From Bacteroidota bacterium (GTDB lineage: Bacteria > Bacteroidota > Ignavibacteria > UBA10030): a stretch of DNA of 55,035 nt. The notes below the pieces were generated by a model. That model ran no database searches. It was not told the DNA's origin and saw only the letters and a list, made by a program, of their open reading frames with translations. Numbering within the stretch: position 1 is the stretch's first letter; every line of letters starts with the position of its first letter. Shown piece after piece: positions 1 through 10,434 of the stretch. The DNA lies in NCBI GenBank assembly GCA_025454835.1, contig JALONQ010000018.1:1-55035 (forward strand), in the 5' to 3' direction. Both the position numbers and the translations under genes were made by a program.

Positions 1-93
1 GTTGACTCCCTTGAGCGTGATACCGCAAACAACGTACGAGCGACTCTTTTGTTGCACAACAACGACCGTCAAACAGAGTTTTTCAGCAGCCTG

Positions 94-129
94 CTAGTAG
101 ACAGTAAACAGTCGTCAGTTGACAGTGAG
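94..129. repeat. degenerate short-period repeat ('acagt' word)
   Basis: A short imperfect tandem built on the words gacagt, acagt and cagtcgtcagt lies just upstream of the PhzF gene. It belongs to the group of text-like spacer repeats seen throughout this window. No promoter could be recognised in the 165 bases before the gene. Confidence 0.55.
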
Positions 130-165
130 CTATTGAGTCACGTTCTGTCCCCATCCCCTTTCCCC

Positions 166-1089
166 ATGACAGAGACACTCATTCGACAAGTCGATGCATT
201 CACAACGACGCCGTTTGCAGGCAACTATGCGGGCGTCGTGCCCGATGGCGATGGCCTGACGGAGACGCAGATGCTTTCGATCGCGCGTGAGATGAACGTC
301 TCCGAGACCGCGTTCGTGCTGCCTCCAAGCCAGCCGGGGGCGGACCTTCGCATCCGTTGGTTCACGCCCGGCGAAGAAGTGCCTCTGTGCGGTCATGCGA
401 CGGTGGCATCGTTCCATGTCCTTGCCGAAGAAGGGCGCTGGGGGATGGAGAAGCCAGGGACGTATACGTTCCGACTGGAGACCAGAAGTGGCATCCTGGC
501 GGTGAGGGTCGAGAAGGAAGCGGAGAGCGCCCAGATAGAATTCGAGCTGCCCCTGCCGACGTTCCGTGTGCTCCCCGAAGCTCCGATCGGGATATTGAAG
601 GCGCTCGGTCTGCCGGCCACCTCGCTCGATCCCCAGCTTCCGGTTGTCGCGGAGAACTACCTCTATCTGCCCGTCCGGGGCCTGAAGGAACTGGCAGCCA
701 TCCGGCCCGACTATGTCGCGCTGGCCGACGCGTGTGCAGAGACCCAGGCGCTGGGCGTGAGCGTGTTGACGCTCGAGACGATCGAGCCTGGATCGGCGGT
801 GCATTCGCGGTTCTTCGCTCCGGGCCTGGGCGTGAACGAAGATCCGGTCACCGGCTCCGCGAACGGTCCGCTGGGCGTCTATCTGCGGCGATACGCGGTC
901 CCGCTCGGCCGCGCCGTACGATCGTCGATGCTCGACGACGGACGGGAGGTCTACGTGGGTGAGCAGGGAGATGAAGTGGAGCGACCGGGCCGCGTGGCCA
1001 TACGGTTGTTGATGGACGGTGCAACGGTGCGGCGCGCTTGGATCGTCGGCCGGGCGGTGACGGTGTTGCGGGGCTCCATATACTTATGA
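166..1089 (+). CDS. PhzF family phenazine biosynthesis-like isomerase
   Basis: This 307-residue protein has the hallmarks of the PhzF/diaminopimelate-epimerase fold. They are an N-terminal RQVDAFTTTPFAGN block, a catalytic-type glutamate in NVSETAF (E47), the GHATVASFHVL motif, and the C-terminal EDPVTGSAN motif. Family members isomerise or epimerise small acids (PhzF itself acts on DHHA), but most homologues have unknown substrates and no other phenazine genes are nearby, so the substrate is not predictable. The frame is open upstream to position 49. The ATG at 166 was chosen because the family N-terminus begins there and the upstream 39 codons are repeat-derived sequence. It stands alone and is followed by a repeat-filled spacer. 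Confidence 0.88.
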   Translation: MTETLIRQVDAFTTTPFAGNYAGVVPDGDGLTETQMLSIAREMNVSETAFVLPPSQPGADLRIRWFTPGEEVPLCGHATVASFHVLAEEGRWGMEKPGTYTFRLETRSGILAVRVEKEAESAQIEFELPLPTFRVLPEAPIGILKALGLPATSLDPQLPVVAENYLYLPVRGLKELAAIRPDYVALADACAETQALGVSVLTLETIEPGSAVHSRFFAPGLGVNEDPVTGSANGPLGVYLRRYAVPLGRAVRSSMLDDGREVYVGEQGDEVERPGRVAIRLLMDGATVRRAWIVGRAVTVLRGSIYL

Positions 1090-1102
1090 TCTGAGATGGT
1101 GG

Positions 1103-1173
1103 CCACAGAGATGACAGAGAACACAGAGAGAACATGTGTGAACGAACGTTGGGCTCTTTGTGATCTTTGTGGC
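1103..1173. repeat. inverted pair of 'cacagag' word repeats
   Basis: Positions 1103-1132 read ccacagag followed by gacagag and cacagag words. Positions 1151-1173 carry the opposite orientation (ctctttgtgatctttgtgg). Together they form an imperfect inverted pair around about 18 bases. An 18-base exact match to 1156-1173 recurs at 28588-28605. The pair starts 13 bases after the PhzF stop. Confidence 0.6.
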
Positions 1174-1215
1174 AACGACTAACTTTCGCTCCTTCTCCAT
1201 TTTCTAGAGGTTCGC

Positions 1216-3204
1216 GTGAAGCATCTCTTCTTCTGGATCGTGGCGCTGGCCGCCTTCGGATACTTCTCGGTCAGCATGCGGCGGCTCGTGCAGCATCTGC
1301 GCGTCGGCAAACCCGAGAACCGGCTCGATGACCTGGGTGGCCGATTCATGCGTACGCTTCGCGTCGCCATCGGCCAATCGAAGCTCCTGCGGGAACCCGA
1401 ACCGGGGTTGATGCATGCGCTCATCTTCTGGGGCTTCCTGGTGCTCCTCACGGCGGTGGTCGAAGCGCTCCTGGAAGGTCTTCTCCCCGGTTTCGCGATG
1501 TCGCATCTCCTTCCGGATTGGCTCTTCAGGGCGATCGCCTTTTCGCAGGATCTCTTTGGCGCGGGCGTCCTGGTTGGTGTCGTCTGGGCTGTCGCACGCA
1601 GGTTGATCGTCCGCCCGGCGCGTCTTTCGGTCGAAGGGCACAGCGCCATCGATGCGCTGGCGATCCTGTCGGTCATTGGGCTCATCATGGTGACGATGTT
1701 CGGTCAGAATGCAGCCCGGCTCCATATTGACCAGGCGGAATTCGCTTCGGCCCGCTTCGCATCGGCCGCCGTGGCCGGCTGGTTCGCCGGAATGGACGCC
1801 GAGACCCTGACGTTGTGGTTCGACGGCTTCTGGTGGGTCCATATCGTCCTCGTCCTCGGCTTTCTCAACTACCTCCCCACGTCGAAGCACCTTCACGTCC
1901 TCACATCGGTACCGAACGTCTTCCTGAGCAAGTCGACGGCCCTTGGCTTTCTGAAGCCGATCGACCTCGAAGCGGAGGGGGTCGAGAAGTTCGGCGTGGC
2001 CGACGTCGAGGACCTGACTTGGAAGCAGATCCTGGACGGATACACGTGCACCGAATGCGGACGGTGTTCGGCTTCGTGTCCCGCGCATATCACGGGAAAG
2101 CCGCTCTCGCCCCGCAAGATCATCATGGATATCCGGCGGAGGTCGGAGGCAAGGGGGGCGGGTGCTGAAGCTGCGGGCGGCACGCCGCTGGTGAGCGGCC
2201 TCATCACGCCGGAGGAGCTCTTCGCGTGCACCACGTGCATGGCGTGCGTGCAGGAATGCCCGGTCAACATCGAGCATGTCGACGCCATCGTTGACATGCG
2301 CCGGAACCTCGTCCTGATGGAATCGAACTTCCCTCCGGAAGTGCAGACGGTCTTCAGGAACTTGGAGAACAACGGTACGCCATGGGCCTTTCCGCAATCG
2401 GCACGCGCGGATTGGGCCGAGGGGCTGGAGATCCCCCGCATGGCCGACCGGCCCGAGATCGACGTGTTGTTCTGGGTCGGGTGCGCCGGTTCCTATGACG
2501 CCCGCTACCAACGAGTGTCGCGCGCCTTCGCCGATCTGATGAAGAAAGCGGGCGTGCGCTTCGCGATCTTGGGCACGGAAGAGAAATGCACGGGCGACTC
2601 GGCCCGTCGGATCGGCAACGAGTATCTGGCGCAAACGCTGATGAAAGAGAACATCGCCACGCTCAACGGCTACGGGGTGACGACGATCGTGGCAAGTTGT
2701 CCGCACTGCTTCAACATGCTCCGGAACGAGTATCCCTCGTTCGGGGGCAACTACCGCGTGTTGCACCATACCGACTTCCTCGTGCAGCTCATCGACGCGG
2801 GCAAGCTGCCGATCACCAAGGAGCAGGCGGCGACCGTCACGTTCCACGATTCGTGCTATCTGGGGCGCTACAATGACCTCTACGACCAGCCACGGTCGAT
2901 CCTCGAAGCCGTCCCCGGCGTCGAAACGGTCGAGATGGAACGCTCGAAGTCGCGGGGCCTCTGCTGCGGTGCGGGGGGAGGAAGGATGTGGATGGAAGAG
3001 ACGGTCGGCAAGCGCGTGAACGTCGAGCGAACGGAGGAGGCCCTGGCAACGAACGCAGGCGTCATCGGCACGGCGTGCCCGTTCTGCATGACGATGATGA
3101 ACGACGGGATCAAGGCGAAGGATGCCTCGGACCGGGTGGTTGTGAAGGACGTTGCGGAGGTCCTCCACGAAGCCGTCTTCGCGAAGGGCGTGGAGCGGGT
3201 GTAA
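1216..3204 (+). CDS. membrane-anchored Fe-S oxidoreductase, EtfD/HdrD-like
   Basis: This 662-residue protein probably passes electrons between a soluble flavoprotein donor (ETF in homologous systems) and the quinone pool. The N-terminal third (about residues 1-235) has five hydrophobic helices resembling the nitrate-reductase gamma/HdrE domain. Two classical [4Fe-4S] motifs of the form CxxCxxCxxxCP follow, starting near residues 278 and 338. The C-terminal half holds two cysteine-rich CCG-type domains ([11 protein letters not shown] and SCPHCFNML, then [10 protein letters not shown] and [11 protein letters not shown]), which in HdrB/HdrD bind noncubane clusters. The start is GTG with AGAGG six bases upstream. 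No etfAB genes are in the window, so the partner is inferred from family knowledge. It could also be annotated as a glycolate-oxidase-type or generic (Fe-S)-binding protein. Confidence 0.85.
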   Translation: MKHLFFWIVALAAFGYFSVSMRRLVQHLRVGKPENRLDDLGGRFMRTLRVAIGQSKLLREPEPGLMHALIFWGFLVLLTAVVEALLEGLLPGFAMSHLLPDWLFRAIAFSQDLFGAGVLVGVVWAVARRLIVRPARLSVEGHSAIDALAILSVIGLIMVTMFGQNAARLHIDQAEFASARFASAAVAGWFAGMDAETLTLWFDGFWWVHIVLVLGFLNYLPTSKHLHVLTSVPNVFLSKSTALGFLKPIDLEAEGVEKFGVADVEDLTWKQILDGYTCTECGRCSASCPAHITGKPLSPRKIIMDIRRRSEARGAGAEAAGGTPLVSGLITPEELFACTTCMACVQECPVNIEHVDAIVDMRRNLVLMESNFPPEVQTVFRNLENNGTPWAFPQSARADWAEGLEIPRMADRPEIDVLFWVGCAGSYDARYQRVSRAFADLMKKAGVRFAILGTEEKCTGDSARRIGNEYLAQTLMKENIATLNGYGVTTIVASCPHCFNMLRNEYPSFGGNYRVLHHTDFLVQLIDAGKLPITKEQAATVTFHDSCYLGRYNDLYDQPRSILEAVPGVETVEMERSKSRGLCCGAGGGRMWMEETVGKRVNVERTEEALATNAGVIGTACPFCMTMMNDGIKAKDASDRVVVKDVAEVLHEAVFAKGVERV

Positions 3205-3238
3205 CTCCATACGAGTTCGTCCGTCCATTGATGACATC

Positions 3239-5572
3239 ATGCCCTTTCTCAGCCGGAGTTCCATTTTCGGTGTGCTGCTCGGCACCGCGGCTTTGAGCAA
3301 CGCCGCTTCGGCTCAGTCGCTCACCGTTTCCGGTCTCGTGCGCGATGCAGCGACGGGCGAACGCCTGCCGGCCGCCACCGTCAGGGTGGTTGGCACGGCG
3401 CGCGGCACCATCGCCAACGCCGACGGTTCCTACCGCATCTCGCTTTCGCCCGGCACGTGGCGCTTGGCCGCCACCTTCGTTGGCTACCGCCCCGACACGA
3501 CGCGGGTGACCCTCGACGGCTCTGCGATCGTCGACTTTCGGCTCGAACCGTCGCCGATCCGGATGGCCGAAGTCGTCGTCTCGGGCGAAGATCCCGCCCT
3601 CGGCATCATGCGGCGCGTCATTGAAGAGAAGAAGCGCCGGAACGCCACGCTCGAGACCTACTCGTTCGAGGCCTTCACCCGCCAGATCCTGCGCAGCGAT
3701 ACCTCGATCGCGTCGATCATGGAGAGCTATTCCTCGGGCTACTGGAGGTCGGGCGACACGTTGCGTGAGGTCGTCCGGCAGAAGCGGCAGACCGAGAACA
3801 TGAAGGTCGATCAGAATTTTGCGATCGTCGGCGCGATCGTGAACTTCTACGATGATGACGTGAACTTCGCCGGGTATCGCTTCGTCGGTCCGACCTCGCC
3901 GGAGGCGTTCGACTACTACGACTTCCGGCTCGACCGGTCCTTTCGGCAGGACGGGAACACGATCTTCGTCGTTCAGCTCCGGCCCAACTCCCGGGTCACC
4001 CCCTTGTTCGACGGCGAGGTGCACGTCGTCGACGACCGCTTCGTGCTCGCGGGCGTGAACGTCCGCCCGAATGAAGCATTCATTCTGCCGTTCATCTCCG
4101 ACTTCGAGCTCCGGACGCAGCAGCAGTTCGCCGCCATCGACGACCGCTACTGGCTTCCGATCGACATCCGGACGACCCTGCGCGTGTCCGTGAACATCCC
4201 CATGTTCAAGTTCCCGGCGATCGGTTTCGAATCAACGTCGTCGATCTATGAATACCGGGTCAACGTGCCGGTGCCCGACTCGCTCTTCCAACAACGACGC
4301 GTCCAACAGGATTCGACGGCCGCGGTGTTCGATTCGGCGTATTGGGCCCAGCGAGACGTGCTCCCGCTGACCGCCGAACAAGCTGAAGCGTACCTTACGA
4401 TCGATAGCACGAAGACGCTCGACAAGGCGTTCCGTCCGAGCGGGCCTCTGGCCGAGGCCGACAGCTCCTCGCTGCTGTCGGTGCTGCAGTACGCCGACCT
4501 CCGGTTCAACCGGGTGCAAGGAGGATTCCTCGGAGGCCAGTATGAGAGCGACACCGTTTGGGGTCGATGGCGCTTCAACGCGGCTGCCGGCTACGGCTTC
4601 GCCGATCACTCCTGGTCGGTCCGGGCCGGCGCTTCGATCAGCGTCGATCGGAGCCGTCGTCTGGCGATCGGGTTCGAGGGTTCCAGGGACGTCGTTCCGA
4701 TCGCGAACGAAGGGAAGCACATGGCGTTGTCGAATGCCTTCACCGCCCTGCTCTACAAGAACGACTACTTCGACTACTATGAGAGCAGGGGCGGACGACT
4801 CTGGGTGGCGATTCGTCCGGCTCCGCGGCTGAATGTCCGTTTCGACCTGCGTTCCGAGGACCACCGGACATCAGCGCAGAACACCGACTACAGCCTGTTC
4901 TACCGGTCGCGGGCCTATCGTCCGCAACCGGCCATCGACCCAGGGACTCTGCGGTCGGCGGCCGTCTCGTTCCGGTGGGGAAGAGAACCGGCTCCCTTGA
5001 ACATCATCCACACCGACGAGGCGGTGTTGTCGGTGGAAGCGGCCGAGCCGTCGCTGTTCGGAGGGGAGATGGACTTCGTCCGATGGACGTTCCAGGGCGG
5101 ATATCGAATTTCGACGTTGAACGATCGAAGTCCGTTCGGTTCGTATCTTGCGGCGTACGTCTCGGCCGGCCTGGCGACGGGTCGCGTGCCGGCCCAGCGC
5201 TCGTTCTCGCTCGAGACGCAATCGTCGAGCTTTGCTCCGCTTGGAGTGCTCAAGGCCGCTGCCGTCAGGGAGTATGCAGGAGACCGGTTTGCCTGCCTGA
5301 CGGTGGAGCACAACTTCCGGAGCGCGTTCTTTCTGTGGCTTGGGATCCCGTACTTCTACAAGAACGGGTACGAGACGATCGTCGGCGCCACAGTGGCTTC
5401 GAGCGGCTTCGCATCCCGGCCCGCCGTCCTCGGTTCGGCGACGCCGGGGCTCTACACGGAGGCCGGCGTTGCCGTCAGCAAGATCCTCCAGCTTCTGCGA
5501 CTCGACCTCACCTACCGCTTCACGGCGCCGCGCGGTCTGCATTTGACGCTGGGCGTCAGCCAGCTGATCTGA
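3239..5572 (+). CDS. DUF5686 / carboxypeptidase-like regulatory domain outer-membrane protein
   Basis: This protein of about 777 residues has a signal peptide ending ASAQ. A carboxypeptidase-regulatory-like beta domain follows (SGLVRDAATGERLPAATV, with GSYRISL and FVGYRPDT). A long DUF5686-type region rich in alternating aromatic and polar strands comes next and ends in a predicted beta-barrel. DUF5686 proteins are common in Bacteroidota outer membranes and their function is not established. The ATG at 3239 was chosen because it begins the signal peptide. The longer frame from 3152 overlaps the preceding gene and its extra 29 residues look random. A hairpin follows the stop. Confidence 0.75.
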   Translation: MPFLSRSSIFGVLLGTAALSNAASAQSLTVSGLVRDAATGERLPAATVRVVGTARGTIANADGSYRISLSPGTWRLAATFVGYRPDTTRVTLDGSAIVDFRLEPSPIRMAEVVVSGEDPALGIMRRVIEEKKRRNATLETYSFEAFTRQILRSDTSIASIMESYSSGYWRSGDTLREVVRQKRQTENMKVDQNFAIVGAIVNFYDDDVNFAGYRFVGPTSPEAFDYYDFRLDRSFRQDGNTIFVVQLRPNSRVTPLFDGEVHVVDDRFVLAGVNVRPNEAFILPFISDFELRTQQQFAAIDDRYWLPIDIRTTLRVSVNIPMFKFPAIGFESTSSIYEYRVNVPVPDSLFQQRRVQQDSTAAVFDSAYWAQRDVLPLTAEQAEAYLTIDSTKTLDKAFRPSGPLAEADSSSLLSVLQYADLRFNRVQGGFLGGQYESDTVWGRWRFNAAAGYGFADHSWSVRAGASISVDRSRRLAIGFEGSRDVVPIANEGKHMALSNAFTALLYKNDYFDYYESRGGRLWVAIRPAPRLNVRFDLRSEDHRTSAQNTDYSLFYRSRAYRPQPAIDPGTLRSAAVSFRWGREPAPLNIIHTDEAVLSVEAAEPSLFGGEMDFVRWTFQGGYRISTLNDRSPFGSYLAAYVSAGLATGRVPAQRSFSLETQSSSFAPLGVLKAAAVREYAGDRFACLTVEHNFRSAFFLWLGIPYFYKNGYETIVGATVASSGFASRPAVLGSATPGLYTEAGVAVSKILQLLRLDLTYRFTAPRGLHLTLGVSQLI

Positions 5573-5590
5573 TCTCACCTTGCATTTCCT

Positions 5591-5629
5591 GGGGTCAATC
5601 GCTAGGTTCAATTAGGCTGCGATTGCCCC
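5591..5629 (+). terminator. hairpin after the DUF5686 gene
   Basis: ggggtcaatcgc (5591-5602) pairs with gcgattgcccc (5619-5629) apart from one bulged T, giving 11 base pairs and a 16-base loop. There is no T-tract, so it may be a terminator or an mRNA-stabilising structure. Confidence 0.4.
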
Positions 5630-5670
5630 GCGGCTGTCTCTGACGGTAGCACTCACCAGCGCTTCCTCCT

Positions 5671-7173
5671 ATGGCTGCACGAACTGCATCGACGCTGTTC
5701 AGCTTGATCTTTGCCGCCACGCTCGGTCTTGCCCAGCATTCGCCGGTCCCCGGCCTCGAGGCGACTGTCGAGCAGGCCCTTCGAACCTGGGGCGTCCCCG
5801 GTGCGGCCATCTCGATCGTGAAGGATGACGCCATCGTGTACGAACGAGGCTTCGGCGTTCGGACGCTCGGCACAGTTGACAAGGTCGACCAGCATACGGT
5901 GTTCTCCATCGCTTCGACGACCAAGGCGATGACGGCGGCCTGCCTGGGGATGCTCGTTGACGAGGGGAAGCTTTCATGGGACGATCCGGTCACGAAGTGG
6001 CTGCCGGAATTCGCCCTCAACGACCTCTACGTTTCCCGCCACCTGACGGTGCGCGACCTGCTGACCCACCGCAGCGGACTGCCGCGTGGAGACATGCTGT
6101 GGTATGGTTCGGGGTATGATCGCTCGGAGATCTTGCGCCGCGTCCGTCATCTGCAACCGGCCTGGGGATTCCGGGCCCGCTACGGCTATCAGAATATCAT
6201 GTACATGGCTGCCGGCGAAGTGGTCCGAGCCGCAAGCGGCATGAGTTGGGATGCGTTCATGAAGGAGCGGCTCTTCGGGCCGCTCGGTATGACGCGCAGT
6301 TCGACCAGCGTTCGCGAACTCGAAGGGGCCGCAAACGTCGCGACTCCACACGAAAAGGTGGACGACACCCTTCGCGCGATCCGATGGCCGAATTACGACA
6401 ACATCGGTGGGGCCGGCTCGGGCAATTCGTCGGCCCATGACATGGCCCAGTGGGCTCGCTTGATCCTGAACAACGGCGTTGTCAAGGGACGGCGGCTCCT
6501 GCAGGAGAAGACGGTCGAAGAGTTGACGTCACCCCAGATGGTCAACCGGCTCGATTCGACGGCCCGCGCGCTCCGGCCGTCGTCTCACTTCCTCACGTAC
6601 GGTCTCGGCTGGGGGCTCGTCGATTACCAGGGAAGGAAGATCGTGACGCATGACGGCTGGCTCGACGGCATGCGTTCACGCGTCATGCTCGTCCCGGAGG
6701 AAAGGCTGGGTGTCGTGATCCTGCTCAACGGACCCCGGGCCTCGCTCCATACCGCGCTCGCGTATCAGATTGTCGATCACTACCTTGGCGCGCCAAAGAA
6801 GGACTGGAGCGCCGAATACCTGCGCATGGCCCGCGAGGATGAGAAGAAAGCCGAGGAGAACAAGGCGAAGCGGGAAGAGAGACGGGTCAAAGGCACATCG
6901 CCTGCGATGCCGCTCACCTCGTACGCCGGTACGTATCGCAGCGACCTGTACGGCGATGTCGTCGTGCGGCTTGAGCAAGGAGCGCTGGCCCTGACCTACG
7001 GCGAGCTCTACGTCGGCGATCTTGCGCACCGCCATTACGAGACATTTCAAGTGAATTGGCGCGACCGGGTGCTGGGGTGGGACGAGGTCATGTTCACCCA
7101 CGGGTTCGACGGAACCGTGATGGGTCTGGAATGGAGCGAGGTGGGAGCATTCGGCAAGCGAGCCGATCCCTAG
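5671..7173 (+). CDS. serine hydrolase, class C beta-lactamase/esterase family
   Basis: This 500-residue exported protein has a signal peptide (cleavage near LGLAQ). The beta-lactamase-fold domain has the SxxK nucleophile motif at S82-T-T-K85, a YQN motif for the second catalytic element (RYGYQNIMY), and HDGWLDG in place of KTG. These are typical of the AmpC-like/EstB family, which hydrolyses esters or D-amino-acid peptides. The C-terminal 100 or so residues resemble the DUF3471 domain often attached to such enzymes. A lysine/glutamate-rich linker (about residues 385-410) separates the two. It is monocistronic by spacing. Substrate and any role in antibiotic resistance cannot be told from sequence. 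Confidence 0.85.
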   Translation: MAARTASTLFSLIFAATLGLAQHSPVPGLEATVEQALRTWGVPGAAISIVKDDAIVYERGFGVRTLGTVDKVDQHTVFSIASTTKAMTAACLGMLVDEGKLSWDDPVTKWLPEFALNDLYVSRHLTVRDLLTHRSGLPRGDMLWYGSGYDRSEILRRVRHLQPAWGFRARYGYQNIMYMAAGEVVRAASGMSWDAFMKERLFGPLGMTRSSTSVRELEGAANVATPHEKVDDTLRAIRWPNYDNIGGAGSGNSSAHDMAQWARLILNNGVVKGRRLLQEKTVEELTSPQMVNRLDSTARALRPSSHFLTYGLGWGLVDYQGRKIVTHDGWLDGMRSRVMLVPEERLGVVILLNGPRASLHTALAYQIVDHYLGAPKKDWSAEYLRMAREDEKKAEENKAKREERRVKGTSPAMPLTSYAGTYRSDLYGDVVVRLEQGALALTYGELYVGDLAHRHYETFQVNWRDRVLGWDEVMFTHGFDGTVMGLEWSEVGAFGKRADP

Positions 7174-7184
7174 AGAAGCGGGTA

Positions 7185-7226
7185 ACTCGAAGCACGAAGG
7201 TCGAATCACAAGCGAAACACGAAGAC
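7185..7226. repeat. 'gaagcacgaag' word repeat
   Basis: Imperfect tandem of cgaagcacgaag, cgaatcacaag and cgaaacacgaag words. It starts 11 bases after the serine hydrolase stop and is one of the spacer word-repeat families in this window. Confidence 0.5.
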
Positions 7227-7310
7227 CCGGGCGCGGAGCACCATCGGCCGGGGACCAGTTCCCTGGCGGAGCGCTCTGAGGCTCATCACGGAATCCTTCA
7301 AGGCGATCCC

Positions 7311-9287
7311 ATGCGTTCACGCATTCAATACCTTCTCGTTGGCCTGACGGCGCTCAGCATCGCCGTTTCATCCCAGGACATCTTCCCGACGCCGCTCAGT
7401 CCGCGGAACGCGAACTACGCCATCGAGGTCACGCTCGACGTGGAGAAGAAGACGCTCGACGGTCGCGAAGTGCTTGAGTGGCGCAACATTTCGAAGGATC
7501 GGGTCGACGAACTGCAGTTCCATCTGTACCTCAATGCCTTCAAGAACAGCGAGTCGACGTTCATGAAGGAATCGCGCGGGCAGAGTCGAGGCGTATCGGC
7601 GGCGGATTCGGAATGGGGCTGGACCAACGTGACGAGCATGACGCTGGCCGACGGAACCGACCTGCTCGCAGGGGCCTCTTTCATCCAACCGGACGACGGC
7701 AATGTGAAGGACCAAACCGTCCTGCGCGTTCCGCTGCCGAAGCCCGTTCGGCCCGGAGAAGCGATCAAGGTGATGATCGATTTCAAGGCTCGATTGCCGC
7801 GCGTCTTCGCCCGCACCGGATTCGCCGGAAACTACTTCCTCGTCGGTCAGTGGTTCCCCAAGATCGGTGTGTGGGAGTCGGCCGGCATGCGCGGACGAGC
7901 GACGGCGGGCTGGAACTGCCACCAATTCCACTCCAACTCTGAGTTCTATGCCGACTATGGCGTCTACGATGTGCAGATGACCGTTCCGAAGGGCTTCGTG
8001 CTCGGTGCGACCGGTCTCCTGCAGAACCTGAAGGAACACGCCAACGGCACGATCACGCACACGTACCGGGCGGAGGACGTGCACGATTTCGTCTGGACCT
8101 GCTCGCCCGACTACCGCGTCTTCGAGGAGACGTGGAAGCATGTGACGATCAAGTTGATGATCCAACCTGAGCATGTCGTGACGGCCAAGGACCGGTACTT
8201 CGAATCGGCCAAGGCGGCGCTCGCGTACTTCGACTCGTGGCTCGGCAAGTACCCGTACCCCAACCTGACGGTCGTGGATCCGCCGATCTATGCCAGCGGC
8301 GCGGGCGGGATGGAGTATCCCACCTTCATCACCGGCGGGTCAGTCAAGTATCTGCCGGAGGGGCTGCGCTTCACGGAGATCGTGACCGTCCACGAGTTCG
8401 GCCATGAGTACTTCTACGGACTCGTCGGCAGTAATGAGTTCGAAGAGCCCTGGATGGATGAGGGCTTCACGCAGTATTCCGAGACCCGGGTGATGGACGC
8501 TGTCTATGGTGAGAAGTCCGGCGCGGTCGACGTGGCGGGAATTCGGATCGGCGATTCTGAGATGGCGCGCGACGGCTACGTGAACATGAGCAATCCCAAA
8601 GCGGCGCCCATCGACACGTTCGCGTGGGCATTCCCCTCAGGCTCGTACGGCTCGATCACGTACAGCAAGACGGCGACGTGGATGATCACGCTCGAGCGGA
8701 TCATCGGACGGACGGCGATGGACGAGGCGATGCGCACGTACTTCCAACGCTGGAAGTTCCGCCATCCGGGGCGGGCCGATTTCGAAGCCGTCGTGAATGA
8801 GGTGGTGCGCAAACACCATGGAAACAGGTTTGGTGCGTCGATGGATTGGTTCTTCACGCAGATGCTGGACGGGACCGAAATGTGCGACTACGCCGTGAAG
8901 GGGGTCTCCAGCCGGCGGGTGGCGCCGCCTCGCGGACGAGATGTCGATACGGTCGGGTTTGGTTCGCGGCCCCGTCTCTATGAGACGACGGTGAGCGTGC
9001 ATCGCCTCGGGGAAGTGATGCTGCCCGTCGATATCCTGGTGACGTTCTCCGACGGCTATGCCGAATTGGTGGTGTGGGACGGGAAGGAGCGGGTCAAGGT
9101 CCTGACATTCGTACGAGAGCATGAGGTCGTGGCGGCCACCGCGGACCCCCAACGCAAGCTCTGGGTCGACAAGGACTTCAGCAACAACGCACGCTCGACC
9201 GAAGTCGATTCGGCCGCCATCTGGAAATACACCATCAAAGCGCTCTACTGGCTGCAGAATGTGGTCCAGTATGCCGCCATCTTCTGA
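7311..9287 (+). CDS. M1 family zinc metallopeptidase (secreted aminopeptidase)
   Basis: This 658-residue exported aminopeptidase has an intact gluzincin zinc site, HEFGH at residues 361-365 with the third ligand E384 in WMDEGFTQY (HExxH-x18-E). The M1 substrate-binding motif appears as GAGGMEYP about 25 residues upstream. The N-terminal beta saddle (YAIEVTLDVEKKTLDGREVLEWRN) is also family-typical. It probably releases N-terminal amino acids from peptides outside the cytoplasm. The ATG at 7311 was chosen because it starts a signal peptide (MRSRIQYLLVGLTALSIAVSSQ). The open frame extends to 7056 but that part overlaps the previous gene. Confidence 0.92.
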   Translation: MRSRIQYLLVGLTALSIAVSSQDIFPTPLSPRNANYAIEVTLDVEKKTLDGREVLEWRNISKDRVDELQFHLYLNAFKNSESTFMKESRGQSRGVSAADSEWGWTNVTSMTLADGTDLLAGASFIQPDDGNVKDQTVLRVPLPKPVRPGEAIKVMIDFKARLPRVFARTGFAGNYFLVGQWFPKIGVWESAGMRGRATAGWNCHQFHSNSEFYADYGVYDVQMTVPKGFVLGATGLLQNLKEHANGTITHTYRAEDVHDFVWTCSPDYRVFEETWKHVTIKLMIQPEHVVTAKDRYFESAKAALAYFDSWLGKYPYPNLTVVDPPIYASGAGGMEYPTFITGGSVKYLPEGLRFTEIVTVHEFGHEYFYGLVGSNEFEEPWMDEGFTQYSETRVMDAVYGEKSGAVDVAGIRIGDSEMARDGYVNMSNPKAAPIDTFAWAFPSGSYGSITYSKTATWMITLERIIGRTAMDEAMRTYFQRWKFRHPGRADFEAVVNEVVRKHHGNRFGASMDWFFTQMLDGTEMCDYAVKGVSSRRVAPPRGRDVDTVGFGSRPRLYETTVSVHRLGEVMLPVDILVTFSDGYAELVVWDGKERVKVLTFVREHEVVAATADPQRKLWVDKDFSNNARSTEVDSAAIWKYTIKALYWLQNVVQYAAIF

Positions 9288-9299
9288 CCGGAGACCCCC

Positions 9300-10355
9300 A
9301 TGACACCTACTTCGACATTGACGATCCTGGGACAGAGCCTCCGTTCGGTCGTGCGCCGATGGCCCGTAGCCCTTTGCCTGTATGGGGTCACGCTGCTCCT
9401 CGTGCTTCCGGTGGTCCTTGCATTGCGGGCGACGCTGGCGGCGGCCCTCATGCCGAACCCCTCGGCGGAGCAGCTGATCGCGGGCTTCGACTACACGACG
9501 TTTGTCGATCTGATGGCGAACCACAAAGGTGCCATCGACTTCCTGCTGCGGTCCGTCGGGCCGTTCATCTTCGTGACGATCGTTCTGCACGGGGTGTTCG
9601 GGGCCGGCGTCGTGGCTGCCATGGCGGGGGAGGGTACGGCCGCCGAGTTCCTGGGGGCGACGGGCCGCTATCTCGGACGTTCGGTCCGTTTGGTGTGCTA
9701 CACGCTCCTGCTCAGCCTGATCGTTCTCCTGCTCTGGTCGTTTGCCATAGCGGCAGTCTGGAGCGCCATGACCGCTGGCGATACGCTCGAGCCGCAGTAC
9801 TTGATCGCCATGATCCTCGTCGCGGTCCTGTTCACGCTTCCCGTCGCGATCATCTCGCTAGCGACTGAATACGGAAGGGTTCTCATCGTTCGAGAAGATC
9901 GACGGCAAGTGCTGAAGTCGTTGCTTGAAGGATTTCGTTTCGTCTTCCTGCATCCGCTGCGAATGCTCCTCCAGCACGGTTCGATCCTCCTGGCCATGGT
10001 CCTGCTGATCCTCCTCTACTGGGCCGTCGAGGGAGAGGTCGGCATGACGTCGGTCGGTGGGGTCCTGGGGATGTTCCTGGTCCAACAGATCAGCGTGTTT
10101 CTGCGGATCGGCGTGCGGGTTTGGAACACGGCGTCGGCCGTGGCGCTCGTCGATGCCGTCACGCCCGAGGTCCCGGAGCTGTTGCCTGTGCCTGCGGTCG
10201 TCGCGCCAGCGGTTGTCCAACCGGCGCCGCCGGAGATCATCCAAAGCGCTCCGCTCCCCGTTGAACCGGCCCCGAAACAGCCGGTGCGAAGAAAGACCTC
10301 CGCCCCAGCTCGCAAGCCTGTTCGACGTCCGGTTCGACGTCCCCGGTCGAAGTAG
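9300..10355 (+). CDS. polytopic membrane protein with basic proline-rich tail, function unknown
   Basis: This 351-residue protein has about six predicted membrane helices (near residues 22-50, 82-110, 130-152, 160-185, 222-242 and 250-285). It ends in a cytoplasmic-looking tail of about 60 residues made of [16 protein letters not shown]-like sequence followed by an arginine/lysine-rich end ([15 protein letters not shown]). No enzymatic motif was recognised. The ATG lies 13 bases after the M1 peptidase stop with a GGAG element in front, so the two are probably cotranscribed. A strong terminator follows. It may be a membrane organiser or transporter-associated protein, but this is not supported further. 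Confidence 0.75.
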   Translation: MTPTSTLTILGQSLRSVVRRWPVALCLYGVTLLLVLPVVLALRATLAAALMPNPSAEQLIAGFDYTTFVDLMANHKGAIDFLLRSVGPFIFVTIVLHGVFGAGVVAAMAGEGTAAEFLGATGRYLGRSVRLVCYTLLLSLIVLLLWSFAIAAVWSAMTAGDTLEPQYLIAMILVAVLFTLPVAIISLATEYGRVLIVREDRRQVLKSLLEGFRFVFLHPLRMLLQHGSILLAMVLLILLYWAVEGEVGMTSVGGVLGMFLVQQISVFLRIGVRVWNTASAVALVDAVTPEVPELLPVPAVVAPAVVQPAPPEIIQSAPLPVEPAPKQPVRRKTSAPARKPVRRPVRRPRSK

Positions 10356-10383
10356 GTGCTCGTCACGCACCGAGTGCTTTCCG

Positions 10384-10420
10384 AGGCGGCTCTTCCGTCA
10401 AAGGGCCGCCTTTTCCTTTC
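10384..10420 (+). terminator. rho-independent terminator 24 bases before paaA
   Basis: aggcggc (10384-10390) pairs with gccgcct (10405-10411) and is followed by a T-rich tract (10411-10419). It ends the M1 peptidase/membrane-protein unit but lies so close to paaA that no promoter fits between them. Confidence 0.7.
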
Positions 10421-10434
10421 ACGCGCATTTTCCT

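Noticed and set aside
1204-3300. Long minus-strand open frame opposite the Fe-S oxidoreductase gene
   Set aside because: The plus strand codes a clear family protein with intact motifs. The antisense frame is arginine/histidine/aspartate-rich, has no family resemblance and is a product of high GC.
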